A stretch of 64,000 bases of DNA. Source: Neurospora crassa OR74A (taxonomy: Eukaryota > Ascomycota > Sordariomycetes > Sordariales > Sordariaceae). The position numbers were made by a program, and so were the translations under genes. Location of the stretch: positions 1,364,001 to 1,428,000 of the forward strand of contig NC_026501.1 of the NCBI RefSeq assembly GCF_000182925.2. Reading direction: 5' to 3'. Of this stretch, positions 1 to 11,730 are shown one piece after another. Below the pieces are notes generated by a model. The model was not told the DNA's origin, searched no databases, and saw only the letters and a list, made by a program, of their open reading frames with translations. How positions within the stretch are numbered: the stretch's first letter is position 1; the number at the start of each line of letters is the position of its first letter.

Positions 1-1141
1 CGAAGAATCATAGGAAAATGACAGAATGGGGTAAACGGGAATTAGATTCGACGTCTACCAAGTTTATCTTTCTAGTAAAGGGGAAAAAAAAAAAGAAATA
101 GAAAGCAAGTAAAAAAAGAGGGACATAGGAAAAATTAGTTGACGTCGATGAGAAAAAAAAAACTGCTCAAAATCGATGTTGACGTTGGCCATCAAGGTTC
201 TCTCTCAGCGACTCTCTGGCGTTGTGCCTTGTTTCGGGCTACCTAGGTACAGTACAAGTAAGCCGTGACTAGTTCATAGATAGTCTTATTAGGACTCTGT
301 ATTGAAGTAACTAAAGTGTCTACGAAACTTTTCTTATGTCCCTACCACATATAGAGATGTCAAGGAGCGTGTATAGCCCACGTTGATTAATATAGTTGTG
401 TTTCCAGACACACTAGAATAAGGCGCTCAGGTAGTGAACCTATCAAGCATGCATACCATACTGAAAAAATAACAAAAATGGGTTCTTATCTGATACGTCA
501 CTCACTCTCCTACATCGATATTTTCTCGTATCCCTAACTAGCATAGAGGTAATGAATAGCATACACACTACATGCCTTGTCGTACCGCACATCACCACCA
601 TCCTTGCCCACATCCCGGAACAAGTACCCCGAACAGTTAATCACATCTTACTTACTACGGACACGGGGAGAGTGAGGTTGCTTAATCAGGAAAGTTGTTG
701 TATGGAATCAGTAACTTGTGTGTGAATGGTATGGAAACAAAAAATGCTATATGATCTGCTCTTATCGGGGAAGAGGGGTTATTCATTGCCCTTCCCTTTC
801 CTCCTCTCTATTTCACTCTACAGTGGTATCTCCTATTTCTTTTCTCTAACTCTGAACTTTCTTGCCTCAAGGATGGGTTACCAAGAAAGGAGCATCGCGG
901 GTATTGTACAGTTCAAAGCGGTCGTGTAGTTGTCCATCTTGCGCATATCTGCTTTTGTGTTTTGTAGTTCTTTGCGCCGGGACAAAATGACGACCGCTTT
1001 TCCGTTTGAAAAAAATGCTGTCGTGGCGGCGTTGTGGGTTCACGTCTTTCGTGAAAATCATTTGTGTCTTTCATTCATACTTCTTGTAACGTGGGTACCT
1101 GTATCGCCATGTCGTGTCGTGCGTTTTGGTTTCGTTGCGTT

Positions 1142-1143
<2 letters not shown>

Positions 1144-1188
<45 letters not shown>
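1144..1188. repeat. (TG)n microsatellite
   Basis: Uninterrupted GT/TG dinucleotide repeat of about 45 bases. It is a simple sequence repeat, likely length-polymorphic. Confidence 0.95.
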
Positions 1189-1189
<1 letters not shown>

Positions 1190-1691
1190 TGTATCCAATG
1201 GCTGTTATATAACGTGCTTCGGGTCGCCTGTGTCACGGATGTGGTGTGACCACCATCTCCATGGCCGCTCGGAACGGTCCTGGGTCTGGGCCAGGGCCTG
1301 GTCCCCCTTTCCGCGATGAACCCAGCGGATGCTGTGACTGTGACAGTGATGACCACGGCCGCAGCACGCAATCAAACCGCATCTATACCGATTAATATAA
1401 ATCCCGCGCGTATCCCACACCACTCTTCGCTAAAAAGGACGTCGTATGACGAACCCCACCACTCTCTCCCTTCTCGTCACTTGTGTTATCCGTCAACACA
1501 CGACATCTTGTTTGTTTCTTTTGTGCTCGCGGAGTGAGGTGGTTGTGCTGTGCTGTGGGTGCGCACGAAATTTGTGGGGGATGGCTAGTGTAGGATGTGA
1601 AAAGCGGTATCCGAAAGCTTCTTGATGGATAGCTCTCCACATCCGCGTCATGGCCCCCCATCCGCTTGCCCGTCTCTTCTATGTCCTTCAT

Positions 1692-1714
1692 CCCCCCCCC
1701 CCCCCCCCCCCCCC
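1692..1714. repeat. Poly-C run (23 C)
   Basis: Homopolymer of about 23 C. It is one of several long C/G runs in the window and may be length-variable or an assembly-sensitive spot. Confidence 0.9.
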
Positions 1715-1938
1715 TTGTTGACTCTTCACAATAACAATCGCTTAGACGGCGTCGTGTTACCGACCGAAGTGGTACCCCAGCACACACAAACTTGCGCGAC
1801 TGATGCCATCCCAGCCCGATAACTTTCCCAGGCCCACCACGTTCGACAATATCCGCGTCGTCCGCTCCCGCCTTAACGTTCCTAACATCTTTCAAGGGGT
1901 ATCAAACGATTCGACCAATTGAACAACAAATAGCGAGC

Positions 1939-4323
1939 TTAGTGAAACTGCAACCGAGCAATAGAAAACAGCATATTTTGCAGCACATGCAACACCACCG
2001 CCACACTCGTTGGCAGCAACTCGGGCCACACCGCAAAATCAAGCTTTCCCTCCGTCACAACATTGACGCCATAGATGAGCCGAATCAGCCCGGAAACGAT
2101 GAATCCAGCCGCCAGCTCACACGCCCACGTTATACTGGAGGCATAGAATGTTAGATCAAAGTCGAAGTCCGAGGTGTCATCCGGCTCGCCGTCGAAAGCG
2201 AAGTAAGGGTACACGTCCTTGTTCGGGCCAAAGTGCAGAATGACGACGCTCCCCAAAAAAGCGAGCATGGACGCGTTCTCGGCGACGAAGCGGATGAAGA
2301 CGTTTCGGATGCAGATTTTCTGGTAGGAGCCGTAGGATTGGCCGTTGAGGTTTGTGATGGTCATGAACCAATGGACGGGGCGCGACATGAGGATGGGTGT
2401 GACGATGATCAAGGTGGTGGAGGAGAGGACTTGAAGCATCACGAATTGTTGCGGAGAGCGGAGGCGGGCGTATAGGGCGCGGACGTAGGTTTGGTAAGTT
2501 AGCATGAAGTAGCTGTGTGAAGAGTTGGAAGGTCAGCGAGGGTTAGCCTAAAATCAGGAATAGGAGACGACTACTGACAGCTTAAAGATGAAGCTTAACG
2601 GATAGCTACCAACTCTCTCGCCTTCGTTGCCACCCAAGATCCAGCCTGTCAGCCCGTCGAGAAGATACACCGTCGACACCCATCCATAGACATAGACGAT
2701 AGTCTCCAAGTTGTTATGCGGGAGCGTACGCAGGTAAATCTCGGCATACGCCTCTCCTATCACATAGGCAAGAAGGCCGATTGATAAGGCTAGGCAGAAC
2801 CACACGAAGCGGACAAAGCTCGCCGGGAGCCACCTGCGCCTTATGCTAACGGGCACCGAAGGACGCCGGTTGAGGCCCTCCTCGAACCCAAGCTCTGCGC
2901 CCCCGGTATCGAATGCGCCTATCAGTCCGGCCCGCCGCATCGATTCACGACGGCTGTTATTTCCGGACTCGCCGGCCCACCACGATGATGTGAAGATGCG
3001 CTGGGTTTCGGAAAGAGAATGGCGCAGCTTGAGGTGACGCTCATTGGTCATAAGGATGCAGAAAGCGATAGTGACAGGCATGGCCATGATGACGAAGGTC
3101 CAGCTGATCCATGCTGTGTTGTGGACAATCAGCCACCGCAGTTCGGGAATCAGGTAGAGCGGTATAGGTGCCACTAGTGATATGACTCCAATCGTGAAGA
3201 CGGTTAGGGGGAACCCAAGAGACTGGGGCCACCAGTTAAGACTGTACAGGTTGAAGACCTTGGTGATCCATATTAGGGCCGTCAGGTTGTAAAAACTGTA
3301 GTAGACGAAGAGGAAGAACCAGAAGTTGACCTGCACCCGCGCCGCTCCGTGCCCAGGAGTTTTCCGCCCTGGTTGTTCACCCGGTACTAATGGTGATGTT
3401 GTCGGATCGCGATCATCATCGTCGTCGTCGCCCGGTATTGGGTATTGGGGAAATGGTATAGCGCACCACGCAACGGCCTATACGTCGTTTGTCAGCACTT
3501 CGCCAAACCTGATCCCGGAGCGATTTGTACTCTCCGAACGTACCAGAACGGCCGGTAATACTACCAGGACAAACCATCGGCTCCACCAATGCTCTACCAC
3601 TCTCCTGATCTCAGAAGCCTTCGGTTGTACCCAGGTGTAATAAAACCTCCTGCGAGCCTTATTCAGCTTCTTCATCATGACCCTCCTCGTTAATGTCGTT
3701 CCGTATAGCGTGCCCGCGCCGAAGAACCCGTATTCCAACATCCCATCACCCTCGCTGTCGTCTTCATCCTCGCTGCTGTTGTCGTGGTATTCCCCATCTT
3801 CCGCCGTGGCAGCAGCCATCAAGGCGCCATAGCCCACATGCACACTCCCCCTCCACCCAGCCGACAACAGTCCCGTCTGATCGTCCGACTCCCGCCTCCT
3901 TCCAGGGCCCCCAGGCATGGCCCGAAACCTCCCAAGCAAAGGTGTCGACTCATTCTGGTACCGTCCTTGTGCGCTCTCGGAACCCTGTTCGAAGGAAAAG
4001 AAATTTGGCAGTGGGCCCGGTTGCTGGGCAGCTAGCGCAGCGGCTATCGATGCGGTGGACGGGCCCTTGTTGCTGCCGTTGCTGTTGTTGTGGGCATGAC
4101 CGGCCTTGCGGGGACGACCGAGCCGGGAGGCGCTACGGGAAGGGGGCCGAGAGGATGGATTGCTCCATGTTGGGACACCACCGCTGCTCGTCCCTCCAAG
4201 TCGGCGGCGGGATTCGCGCTGTTGATGAGGGGTGGGTCTGGGCCGTTGTTGGCGGTTGTACTCGCTTAGATGGGCATCGAGGGCGTTTTCTTTGGGTTTG
4301 GAGAAGAAACCGAATACGCCCAT
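1939..4323 (-). CDS. Polytopic membrane protein, three exons, unknown function
   Basis: Join complement(1939..2512, 2579..3477, 3544..4323), 750 residues, frame kept across both introns. Intron 1 (3478-3543, 66 nt) has donor GTACGT, branch GCTGAC and acceptor TAG. Intron 2 (2513-2578, 66 nt) has donor GTCAGT, branch GCTAAC and acceptor CAG. Residues 1-250 are a basic, Ser/Gly-rich cytosol-like tail with an acidic DSSEDEDD-type patch. About ten hydrophobic segments follow, the first (WFVLVVLPAVLAVAW) straddling intron 1. A second hydrophilic loop with Arg/Ser clusters lies in the middle of exon 2. The C-terminus ends in a helix reading LLPTSVAVVLHVLQNMLFSI. No signal peptide, transporter signature or catalytic motif is recognised, so I do not name a family. 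The splice model is well supported; the function is not known to me. Confidence 0.85.
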
Positions 4324-5549
4324 TAGAACTACGGGTCTAGTAGACTGATAGTGGTTGTCGTGATACTCGTGTATTGGTCTTCGGGGGTGGTGATCGTTTC
4401 ATGCCTGAGTCCTGCCCCAGCTCGAGGTTGTGGTGCCCAACGGACCTGCAGTGCCTGATCGAGACCTCGATTAAGTGGAGGTAGTTGAAGATGGTGGTTT
4501 ATGCGTTGGCTCGTGGGGACAGACGTGTCGATGCATTCATACCGTCGACACTTGGTTCCTTTGGTGTCTTGCGTGTTCTCTCAAGAAACAGCCGCGGTAA
4601 AAAGAACCAAGTGGCCGTACAATTCTCGCGCGTCCACGTCTGTGAATATTTTTTTTTTCTTTTTTCGCAACTTTTCTCTGTTAAAGAGGGGAAGGAGGGG
4701 AAGAGACAAGGCTAAACCGCAAAGAAAGACGCGAGTGGTGGTGATGGAGTGACTCGGCGCCGTAACGAGTGCGGTGAGCGAGCTTATCGCATTGATCGGC
4801 GGCCGACACAGCGCCAATTGGACCACGGTACCTGGTCCGTAGTAAGTGCCCAATCCAAGCCGGGGATCGTGGTCGTGGAACCTTCAATGCCCTGACCCCT
4901 GGCCTGATGTTTTTGGGGGCTCGTGCACCCCCAGAAAAACGGCGACAGCGGCAGCCAGCCCTACATGCCCTGGAGATGACGGCGCCCCACACCACCAGGC
5001 GATCATGTGCCGGGCTTCCCTTCTTTTCGGTTTGACATCTGACTGCTAATTCAACCACTTCCACTTCTCTCTGTCACGGAACGGGCACCATTCACATCAC
5101 GCCAACTTCGAGAATTTTCGAGGTTAGCTCGCTACGCAGAATTCAATATCATTTACCAAGTGAGCGCCCAACGCTGTGAATGGAGCCCCATCGCGAGCAA
5201 TCAATATTTCATCACGGTAGGCATTGATTCACGACAGCAAAACACCACGGACTTGTGAATTGAAAAAAGACTGCGTTCTATGTAAGGCACCTTATGCGCT
5301 GATAGTTGAACTACAAGCTAGTCTAGCCCAATGCCTCGACACCTTGTCTTAAGTATACCGTTGCTGATTGATTCCCAGATAAAGATGGTTCTTGTGTAAC
5401 AATGCCCAAAATATACTTCAGATCCTCCCCTGATCAAAGAATGCGGCACCTCCTGTCAATCGACGCTGTGTAACCACCATATTGCAAATCATCGTCAACC
5501 GCCAACATATGATATGATCATGGAGAACATCGACCATAAAATGCAAGGG
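4324..5549. other. Intergenic region between two minus-strand genes
   Basis: This is the promoter/5' UTR side of the membrane-protein gene (start at 4323) and the 3' flank of the SET gene (stop at 5550). A T-rich tract near 4645-4670 reads as an A/G-rich tract on the gene strand. No TATA box or further gene is recognised. A TTAGGG-like motif overlaps the right edge. Confidence 0.5.
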
Positions 5550-5556
5550 TTAGGGT
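5546..5556 (+). repeat. TTAGGG-like motif (GGGTTAGGGT)
   Basis: About one and a half telomere-type units, overlapping the stop codon of the SET-domain gene. Probably coincidence or a telobox-like factor site; too short to be a telomere remnant. Confidence 0.5.
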
Positions 5557-7000
5557 ATTGAACCTCCTCCAAGACCACCACTCCAGAGGTACTTCTCGAT
5601 ATCTTTGGCTTTCTTCATGATGGCGATGTCTTGATCCGTCACGCCCTCGCACCCTCCGCAACAGCATCGGAACCCGTATCGCTCATAGAGTGACAATGGG
5701 CTTCCACCATAGCTGATGAACAGCTCTGAGCCGGCTTTCACAGGCTTGCTGACAGTCAATGTGATGCATTCCGGATCCTGAAAATCAAAATCGAAGAGAA
5801 CGTTGGCCACCGACCGGCAAGCATGATTCAGCCTTGATGTAACGTTGTACACGCTTATTATGTCGCTGCTGTAAGGGTTGATGGCAAAGGAGTTTGCCTT
5901 CAGGATCCCCCTGATGTGGTTATAGTCGCTTCCGTCGTGACTCGTGTACTCGCCAGGGGGCGTATACAACTGCATAAACTTAGCCTGGTCTTCTTCGGGC
6001 AGCTTGAGAAATTCGGTATAAAAACTGTCGCGAGGCGTCCTTAGGAGAGGTTTCTCATTCAGAATGACCTCGCCCATCTTCAAGTCACGAGTGGCAAAGG
6101 TTCCAAAGCCACCGTATCTGGAGAGGCGAACTTGGAAGTTGTTCGAGTAAGGATGGTACTCGGGGGTGTCTGGGAGAGCGATGGTCGGTCCATCATACTC
6201 CTCTCCTTCAACAAATGCGACGATACTGGGCTCCAAGACCTCTTCTGTGTCGGGCTCAATATGTTCGATTTTCTCGAGGAAGTTGGCAATGTTCTCCATC
6301 CAATTCGAGGACATCAAATCAAGGCTGTCCAGTGAGAGACTCTTGGTCTCGTCTTCGACAACGAAAGGGTAGGTCGATGAACCTTCCCTAGTTGGTGTCT
6401 TTGGACAACTCTCGATCGACGAAAAGGACGATGTCGTGGAGCCACGGTGATCTCCGCTATCTGCCAAAGACTCGGCTTGTCTTTCCGGTGTTTTGGGTAG
6501 GGTGAGAGCTGAGGGAAACGATGCAAAACTTGTGTCGGGCGGGCCGACATCCTCTGGTTGAGAGTCATCTTGGTCCTGATCGGTGGTGTTCAGGCCTGCC
6601 GGTTCATGGTCTGCAAGCTCGACATTGTCACTTTTTGGGATGGTTGCCGCATGGTCGGCAGGAGGCGTAACCTGAGAGAAGGTGTCAGTATTAAAGGTGA
6701 CAAAACTACGCTGCAAAGGGAACTGACTTCAAGCATATCCTCATCGCATTCGTCCTCTGGCAGAGGAACATTTGCTGCGTCCACTGGTGGCATGACAGGG
6801 CTGATATATGTGGTGATAGTCGAGTCCTCCGGTGTATCCTCAGTTGAGGACGTAGACAGGCTGACGACAGGACCGATCAGTGATGGGTCGGATGCTCTGT
6901 CCGTCGTGTCCGTCGAAGGCACGATTTCGCTTGGGCTTGTAGTTTTATTGGAGTCCCCAGATGTGCTCTCAGAGACGTTGACCGTTTTTGTTGAAGGCAT
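5550..7000 (-). CDS. SET-domain protein, two exons
   Basis: Join complement(5550..6671, 6728..7000), 464 residues. The intron (6672-6727, 56 nt) has donor GTCAGT, branch ATACTGACA and acceptor CTCAG; phase 0 at ...MLE|VTPPADHA. The N-terminal 250 residues are Ser/Thr/Asp/Pro-rich and look disordered. The SET domain spans about residues 272-415, with the opening SRYGGFGTFATRDL, then RLNHAC (the NHSC-like knot motif), SELFISYGG, and a Cys-rich end GFRCCCGGC (about 422-430) resembling a post-SET zinc site. Such proteins are lysine methyltransferases or SET regulators; the substrate cannot be read from sequence. The start ATG sits in GTCAAGATG, and a TATATAAA box lies about 176 bases upstream. 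Serine in NHSC is replaced by Ala here, which many divergent fungal SET proteins tolerate. Confidence 0.85.
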
Positions 7001-7175
7001 CTTGACGTTAACTAAGGTAAGTGTCTATGTGATATTGGGTCTAAAATATCACCAAAACTGATGTAGAAAGGACCGGAATCAACCAAAACTAAGACTTAAG
7101 TGATTGGTATGAGTAATCGGTGGTGGTGAGGGAAGAGGAAGAGGGTAAGAGACGGGAAGCCCAGATATCTTGCGG

Positions 7176-7183
7176 TTTATATA
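7176..7183 (-). promoter_or_regulatory. TATA box of the SET-domain gene
   Basis: TATATAAA on the minus strand, about 176 bases before the ATG at 7000, followed by a CT-rich leader (CTCTTCCTCTTCCCTCACC-like). The spacing resembles that of the small gene at 59704. Confidence 0.6.
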
Positions 7184-9619
7184 GACCTGTTGAGGTCAAA
7201 ACTAAACAAGCAAGTGAATGGTTTGGCGAGAAGGAACCTTCAGGTATTTACATTCACCAACACTACCCCGTTGACACGGACAAGATGGACCAGCGGTGGG
7301 CTCTCATCTGGTCCTTCCGTTCCTAACCTGGGTAGATATGGGACTGAACTAACATGGGATAGGTGAGAAATATGGGAATAGTGCAACAACCCAACGACTA
7401 CTGACGCCATTCCAAACAGTGAGCTATGTCGGTGTTTGCAATTGCTTCATGTTGTTGTCGTTTCATGACAAACTTGTCTTTGGCATAACTTCCATGTTTC
7501 GATGAGCAATCTGTTTTCGAGGCGAAGCTAACAGTTGTCAGGCGTGGCCATAGGAATGAGCTTTCCAACAGAGCAGGAGCACTCTGAGAACAACGACATC
7601 AACATCACCAGATGGTATCCAAAGCACGGTAAACTGACCTCTCACCACCCCTTAGAACCAAACACCAACCGCGTGCAATTCAATTGCCGGCACAACATTA
7701 TTTCGTCCCAAGATTACCACTATCAGACGAATTGAGTCAATTGACGCTTCAACGGCGAGATTGGTCACCAAGACTAGGAGAGCACCACGACTGTAAAGAT
7801 ATCGGACGATTTCAGTACAGCGCACTCAGCCACATAAAACGCCTCTCACTTCATGCAACTACAAGCATCAAATATGCTTTTCTCCCGGTTGTCTCAAAAC
7901 TCAATGAGCCATTATTGTCTGAATGGATAGCAAGCTTCAGAAAAAACCGAACCCTCAAGACAGACGGAATTGTCGCTGCATCTTCGCATGAGTATGGACA
8001 CTCAAGGCTTCCAAACGCAGCATGTGCTTCAAGTGATCACTTTGCTATTTGGCCAATTTGCTGTCTCTCCACAACATACGGCTCTGAATCTTTCCCATCT
8101 CTACCTACAGCCAACTACCCACAGGTCAAGTGGCGAACCATTCACCGGCTACTGTAGCTGTTGCGGTTTGAGCAAGGATGGCAATGTGACATCCCCATAT
8201 GGGTGATGCTGACCTTGTCACACCTTGACGGGCGACGCGTCCCTGTGCCAGCATATCCCAAAGTACGCCAATGCTTTCCACTTGGGGCTGGAGTGGCTAA
8301 CTAATGCGATTGTTATTAATCGGTCTCCTTCTCCCTAGGGTTTCATAGAAAAGCACTAATATACCATCACTAGGACTTCGCTTGGTCGCTTGATAATGTC
8401 GAAGAGATAGGGAAGGCTTAACGAGCCATTGCTTGCAAGTTGGGTCATGAGGAATCGGAATACAGAAAGTTATTTCTTGTTGCATTCGGGGGCAGTTAAC
8501 CGCCTCCGAGAGATAAGCCACACAAAACCATCTAGGAAGGCTGTCAAGTGGTTGCTACATGATAGCGCAGCATTGACCCAGCCCGTCGGTCGGTTGGGGT
8601 ATGCTTGAAAAGCCCATGGTAAGAACTCCATTCCTGGTCATTCTCCCAGCAATACGAAACGTATCGTTACCCGGCTTATTCAGATCACACAGGCCAGAAA
8701 CATCCACGAATTGGACATCAAATTCTCTGTAGGAAACGTTTGTCTTTGGGTTATTGTCAAGTTGGGCGAATATCGACCATCTTACGAACCACTGAGACCA
8801 CATTGTAACCAAACGGCCACCACTTACCTTCACGGTTCGTCATCCACATGGATTTCCCAGTGTTCAGTCGTGTAAGATGCCCCTCCCTGAGATGACCTCG
8901 GACGGTCAAGCCGGTCTCATTCTACGAGCACAAAAGCTCATTCTTGGTCTCACTTCGACACGTCACCTTATTCTGGTGTGCCCCGAACCAAGTTCACAAA
9001 ATAAGGGGGTGTGTCGGCTTCCTGTTTGGTCTCATTACAAGTCAACTTCGGAGTTTATACTGAGACACTCCATGCAAAACTTCAGCTTCGGTTCGTGGTC
9101 GTTGATGATTCTTGCGATGCTGTGAAGATACCAGGCGAACCATGGTCGAAGCTTCTTAAAACAGATCGAGGGCCGACATTGTGAAAGTGTCACAGGACTC
9201 GACACTCACGGTTCCTGACATTGTCCTCATCTCACAGTCATACCTGCCAACTCGCGGCAGTGGCACGAACAGGTTTGGGAATTTACTTGTACACATGTAC
9301 GGATCTTTCTGCCCATACCATAGGCTCAAAGAGTTGGCTGCACTTGACCACTATGAAAATCAGCCTCTTCTGATGGTAGTACTTTGGGGTTTTCTCTGAA
9401 AATCACTCATCTCGATGCCTATGCAAAGAGTAGCATCACTCATGCTGACTCCCGATGGTAGCAGATCTGTATGACGCCATGTCCGAGGTATCCCTTCCCA
9501 ATACTGGCATTTTGATGCGGTTGAAGCTTGTACGCTTCGGAACGGCCGAACAGGAGAGGAAACAAGGCCTTACTGACAACAGGGCCCCTGATGGCGATGG
9601 ACGAAGTCCAAGTGGCAAT

Positions 9620-9660
9620 TATAAAAAATCTTCCCCATACTTCTGCCTGTCTATATATCA
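9620..9660 (+). promoter_or_regulatory. TATA-like elements of the secreted-protein gene
   Basis: TATAAAAAA at 9620 and CTATATATCA at 9651 lie 140-175 bases before the ATG at 9796. The leader between is CA-rich (CACACAACAAAAACACC), as is usual for strongly expressed fungal genes. Confidence 0.5.
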
Positions 9661-9795
9661 TGCGCTGAACAAATCTTGTCTTAATATAGGTTGTCAAGCA
9701 GTCCTCACACAACAAAAACACCACGCTCATTTACAAAAGAACCTGAATCATCTCTCGACCAGCAACGCCCAGGCGTCAGCAAGTAAACAGGCACC

Positions 9796-11730
9796 ATGCA
9801 GCTACCAACGTTAGCTGTTGCTTTGCTTGTAGCAAGCACGTCTGTCGTAGCTGCACCAGCTCATAGACGATCTCCACACAACAAGCAAGCTATTCCACAA
9901 TTGTCTACTCAGGGGCAAATACAGAGTGGCAATCATTTCTCTGAGGGGCTTCGTGGGTTCGTCAAACGATGGAATTTATTCAATAACCAAGAGGTCAATG
10001 ACCAAGAGGAGCACATCAAACATCGGTTCACTTATCCCATCAATCGTGCGCCAGCCGACGTCCGCGCGGACACAGATTCAGCGGCGGGCCCTCCAGCGAC
10101 AGCTCCTCCGGCATCCGCCCCTTCAGCATCCGCACCCCCAGCATCTGCACCCCCAGCATCTGAACCGCCAGCATCTGCGCCCCCGACATCCGCTCCACCG
10201 GCATCCCCTCCTCCAGTGTCCGCTCCCCCAGCTCCTCCGGGTACCGAACCCCCAGTATCGCCTCTGGTACCAACGCCCACGGGTCCCATCGTCACTGGAA
10301 CCGGCGGTCCTATAGCAGGAGGCAACTCCTCTGCCGCAGGTGTTTTTCCCAACTCCACGAGCATTGCTCCCCTACCTGCACCCTCCAACGCAACTCTCAC
10401 AGCCCCTTTGGTCACCTCAGCAGCACCTTCCATCCCAGCAGTCATTCCCTCAGCAACACCAGTAGCCCCACCAGTTTCCTCAAGCAGCGTCGCTGTCGTG
10501 GTGCCCTCAATCACATCCCCAATTCCAGGCATTAGCTCTGCCAGCGCCGTTGTCGTGCCTCCCTCAGCAACAAGCAACTCCGCCGCCGGCCCAGTCATCG
10601 TCACTCCCGGTGTAGGCGGTGCCGTCTCCCCAACCACGACCCAGACAGTCCTCATCACCGCAGACCCCCCAGCCGCCAACGGCGCCCCCGGCGTCATTGT
10701 CGTGAGCATCACCCAAGCAGCCGGCGACCCAGTTTCCGTCCCCGCTCCCACATCCGCAGCCGCCACCAATTTCATCACCATCGCCAATTCCCAATCCTTC
10801 GCCAGCACCACCACCGTGATCATCGACGCCTTGGTCTCCCAGCCAGCTGGCTTTTCCGCGTTCTCTGGCATCTCGGGGTTTCCCGATAACTCTGCAACTG
10901 CCATCGCCCCCTCCATCGCAACAGCACAAGCACAAGCAGCTCCAACAGTTGTAGTAATCGACATTGTCCCTGCCCCTTCCTCAGCCGCCGCGGGAGGCCA
11001 AGCAGCTACCAGTGGTAATGGCTCCAATGATGGCTCTCCTGCCAACTCCATCGCAGGTGGTGGCTCCCTAGCACCTATTATTGTCACAACAGTGACTGCC
11101 CCCGTCATCCTTCCCACCGCTCCACCTACCACTCCGGTCATTGTCACTGTCACCAACTCCAATAATGCAGCCAACTTGCCAGCTCAGACGGCGGTTGCCA
11201 GCACTGTTACTATTACTCTTGGCAGTGGCGGCAGCGGTGGTGGTGGCTCGGGATCAGGACCAGGAACAACGACAGTAACTGCCGCTCAAGCTCCTCAAGC
11301 CCCAGCTCCTCCAAGTATCATTTTTGTAACGGTAACTGCTAGCCCAGTCACTGCCAGCGCTCCTTCAAATACCGGCGCCGGAGCGGGAGGAAGTGGTGGT
11401 GGTGGTGGTTCTTCCTGGAGTTGGACTACTACCTTCCCTGGTTTCACGTGGTCTTGGACTTCTTCTGGGTCTACTACTGGGTTTGCTACTGCTGCACCGA
11501 GTGCCTCCGCCCCTGCCGCCGCCCCAGGCTCTGGAGGTTCCGGAAGTGGTGCTGCTGGCGGTGGTGAAGTCGGTAAGGGAGACAGAACAGTAAGTCTCCT
11601 GGAAACCGTAACTTACACTACCACGGAGGGCTGGCCATTCCCGTCGGCGACGGAGGTGGTGACGGCTGTGGCGACGAGTCTTGTGGCGGTGCCGAGTGGG
11701 AATCCGGATAATGAGAAGGGGGGTTTGTGA
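9796..11730 (+). CDS. Secreted Pro/Ala/Ser/Thr-rich wall or mucin-like protein
   Basis: Single exon, 644 residues. Residues 1-20 (MQLPTLAVALLVASTSVVAA) form a clear signal peptide, cut before PAHRR; dibasic Arg-Arg just after could be a Kex2 site. Residues about 97-155 are repeats of PPASA/PPTSA type, then long Ser/Thr/Pro/Val-rich stretches with repeated VIVTVT-like blocks, expected to be heavily O-glycosylated. Glycine-rich linkers (GSGGSGGGGSG, GAGAGGSGGGGG) flank a Trp-rich motif (WSWTTTFPGFTWSWTSS) at about 535-557. No Cys-rich fold, catalytic motif or GPI-anchor hydrophobic tail is visible; the end reads NEKGGL. This suggests a cell-wall or extracellular-matrix protein without enzymatic activity. 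The start has context GCACCATG. Orthologues would be hard to align because of low complexity. Confidence 0.8.
   Translation: MQLPTLAVALLVASTSVVAAPAHRRSPHNKQAIPQLSTQGQIQSGNHFSEGLRGFVKRWNLFNNQEVNDQEEHIKHRFTYPINRAPADVRADTDSAAGPPATAPPASAPSASAPPASAPPASEPPASAPPTSAPPASPPPVSAPPAPPGTEPPVSPLVPTPTGPIVTGTGGPIAGGNSSAAGVFPNSTSIAPLPAPSNATLTAPLVTSAAPSIPAVIPSATPVAPPVSSSSVAVVVPSITSPIPGISSASAVVVPPSATSNSAAGPVIVTPGVGGAVSPTTTQTVLITADPPAANGAPGVIVVSITQAAGDPVSVPAPTSAAATNFITIANSQSFASTTTVIIDALVSQPAGFSAFSGISGFPDNSATAIAPSIATAQAQAAPTVVVIDIVPAPSSAAAGGQAATSGNGSNDGSPANSIAGGGSLAPIIVTTVTAPVILPTAPPTTPVIVTVTNSNNAANLPAQTAVASTVTITLGSGGSGGGGSGSGPGTTTVTAAQAPQAPAPPSIIFVTVTASPVTASAPSNTGAGAGGSGGGGGSSWSWTTTFPGFTWSWTSSGSTTGFATAAPSASAPAAAPGSGGSGSGAAGGGEVGKGDRTVSLLETVTYTTTEGWPFPSATEVVTAVATSLVAVPSGNPDNEKGGL
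10093..10240 (+). repeat. In-frame Pro-Ala-Ser coding repeats
   Basis: Tandem 15-base-type units (CCAGCATCTGCACCC and variants) encode PPASA repeats in the secreted protein. Copy number is likely to vary between strains through slippage. Confidence 0.8.

Larger units (their letters stand above)
1..1938. other. Gene-free flank with TG and poly-C tracts
   Basis: No convincing coding region is seen. The first 900 bases look AT-rich with many short stops on both strands. A TG dinucleotide tract and a 23-base C run lie inside; these generate spurious open frames (Val/Cys, His/Thr, poly-Gly or poly-Pro). The right part should hold the 3' UTR and transcription end of the minus-strand membrane-protein gene that stops at 1939, but I could not place a poly(A) signal. 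Confidence 0.6.
7001..9795. other. Intergenic region with two divergent promoters
   Basis: Left end: promoter and 5' UTR of the SET gene (minus strand). Right end: promoter of the secreted protein (plus strand). The middle (about 7350-9450) is lower in GC and holds only short frames; a fragment around 8555-8930 on the minus strand has coding-like pieces and a GTAAGT donor but is not joined into a credible gene. No transposon ends are seen. Confidence 0.5.

Noticed and set aside
1392-1895. 167-codon minus-strand frame
   Set aside because: It runs through the poly-C tract (poly-Gly) and shows no conserved motif.
10032-11174. 380-codon minus-strand frame
   Set aside because: It is antisense to the secreted protein and arises from the third-position GC bias and repeats; composition is low-complexity Ala/Gly/Thr/Met with no start context or family.
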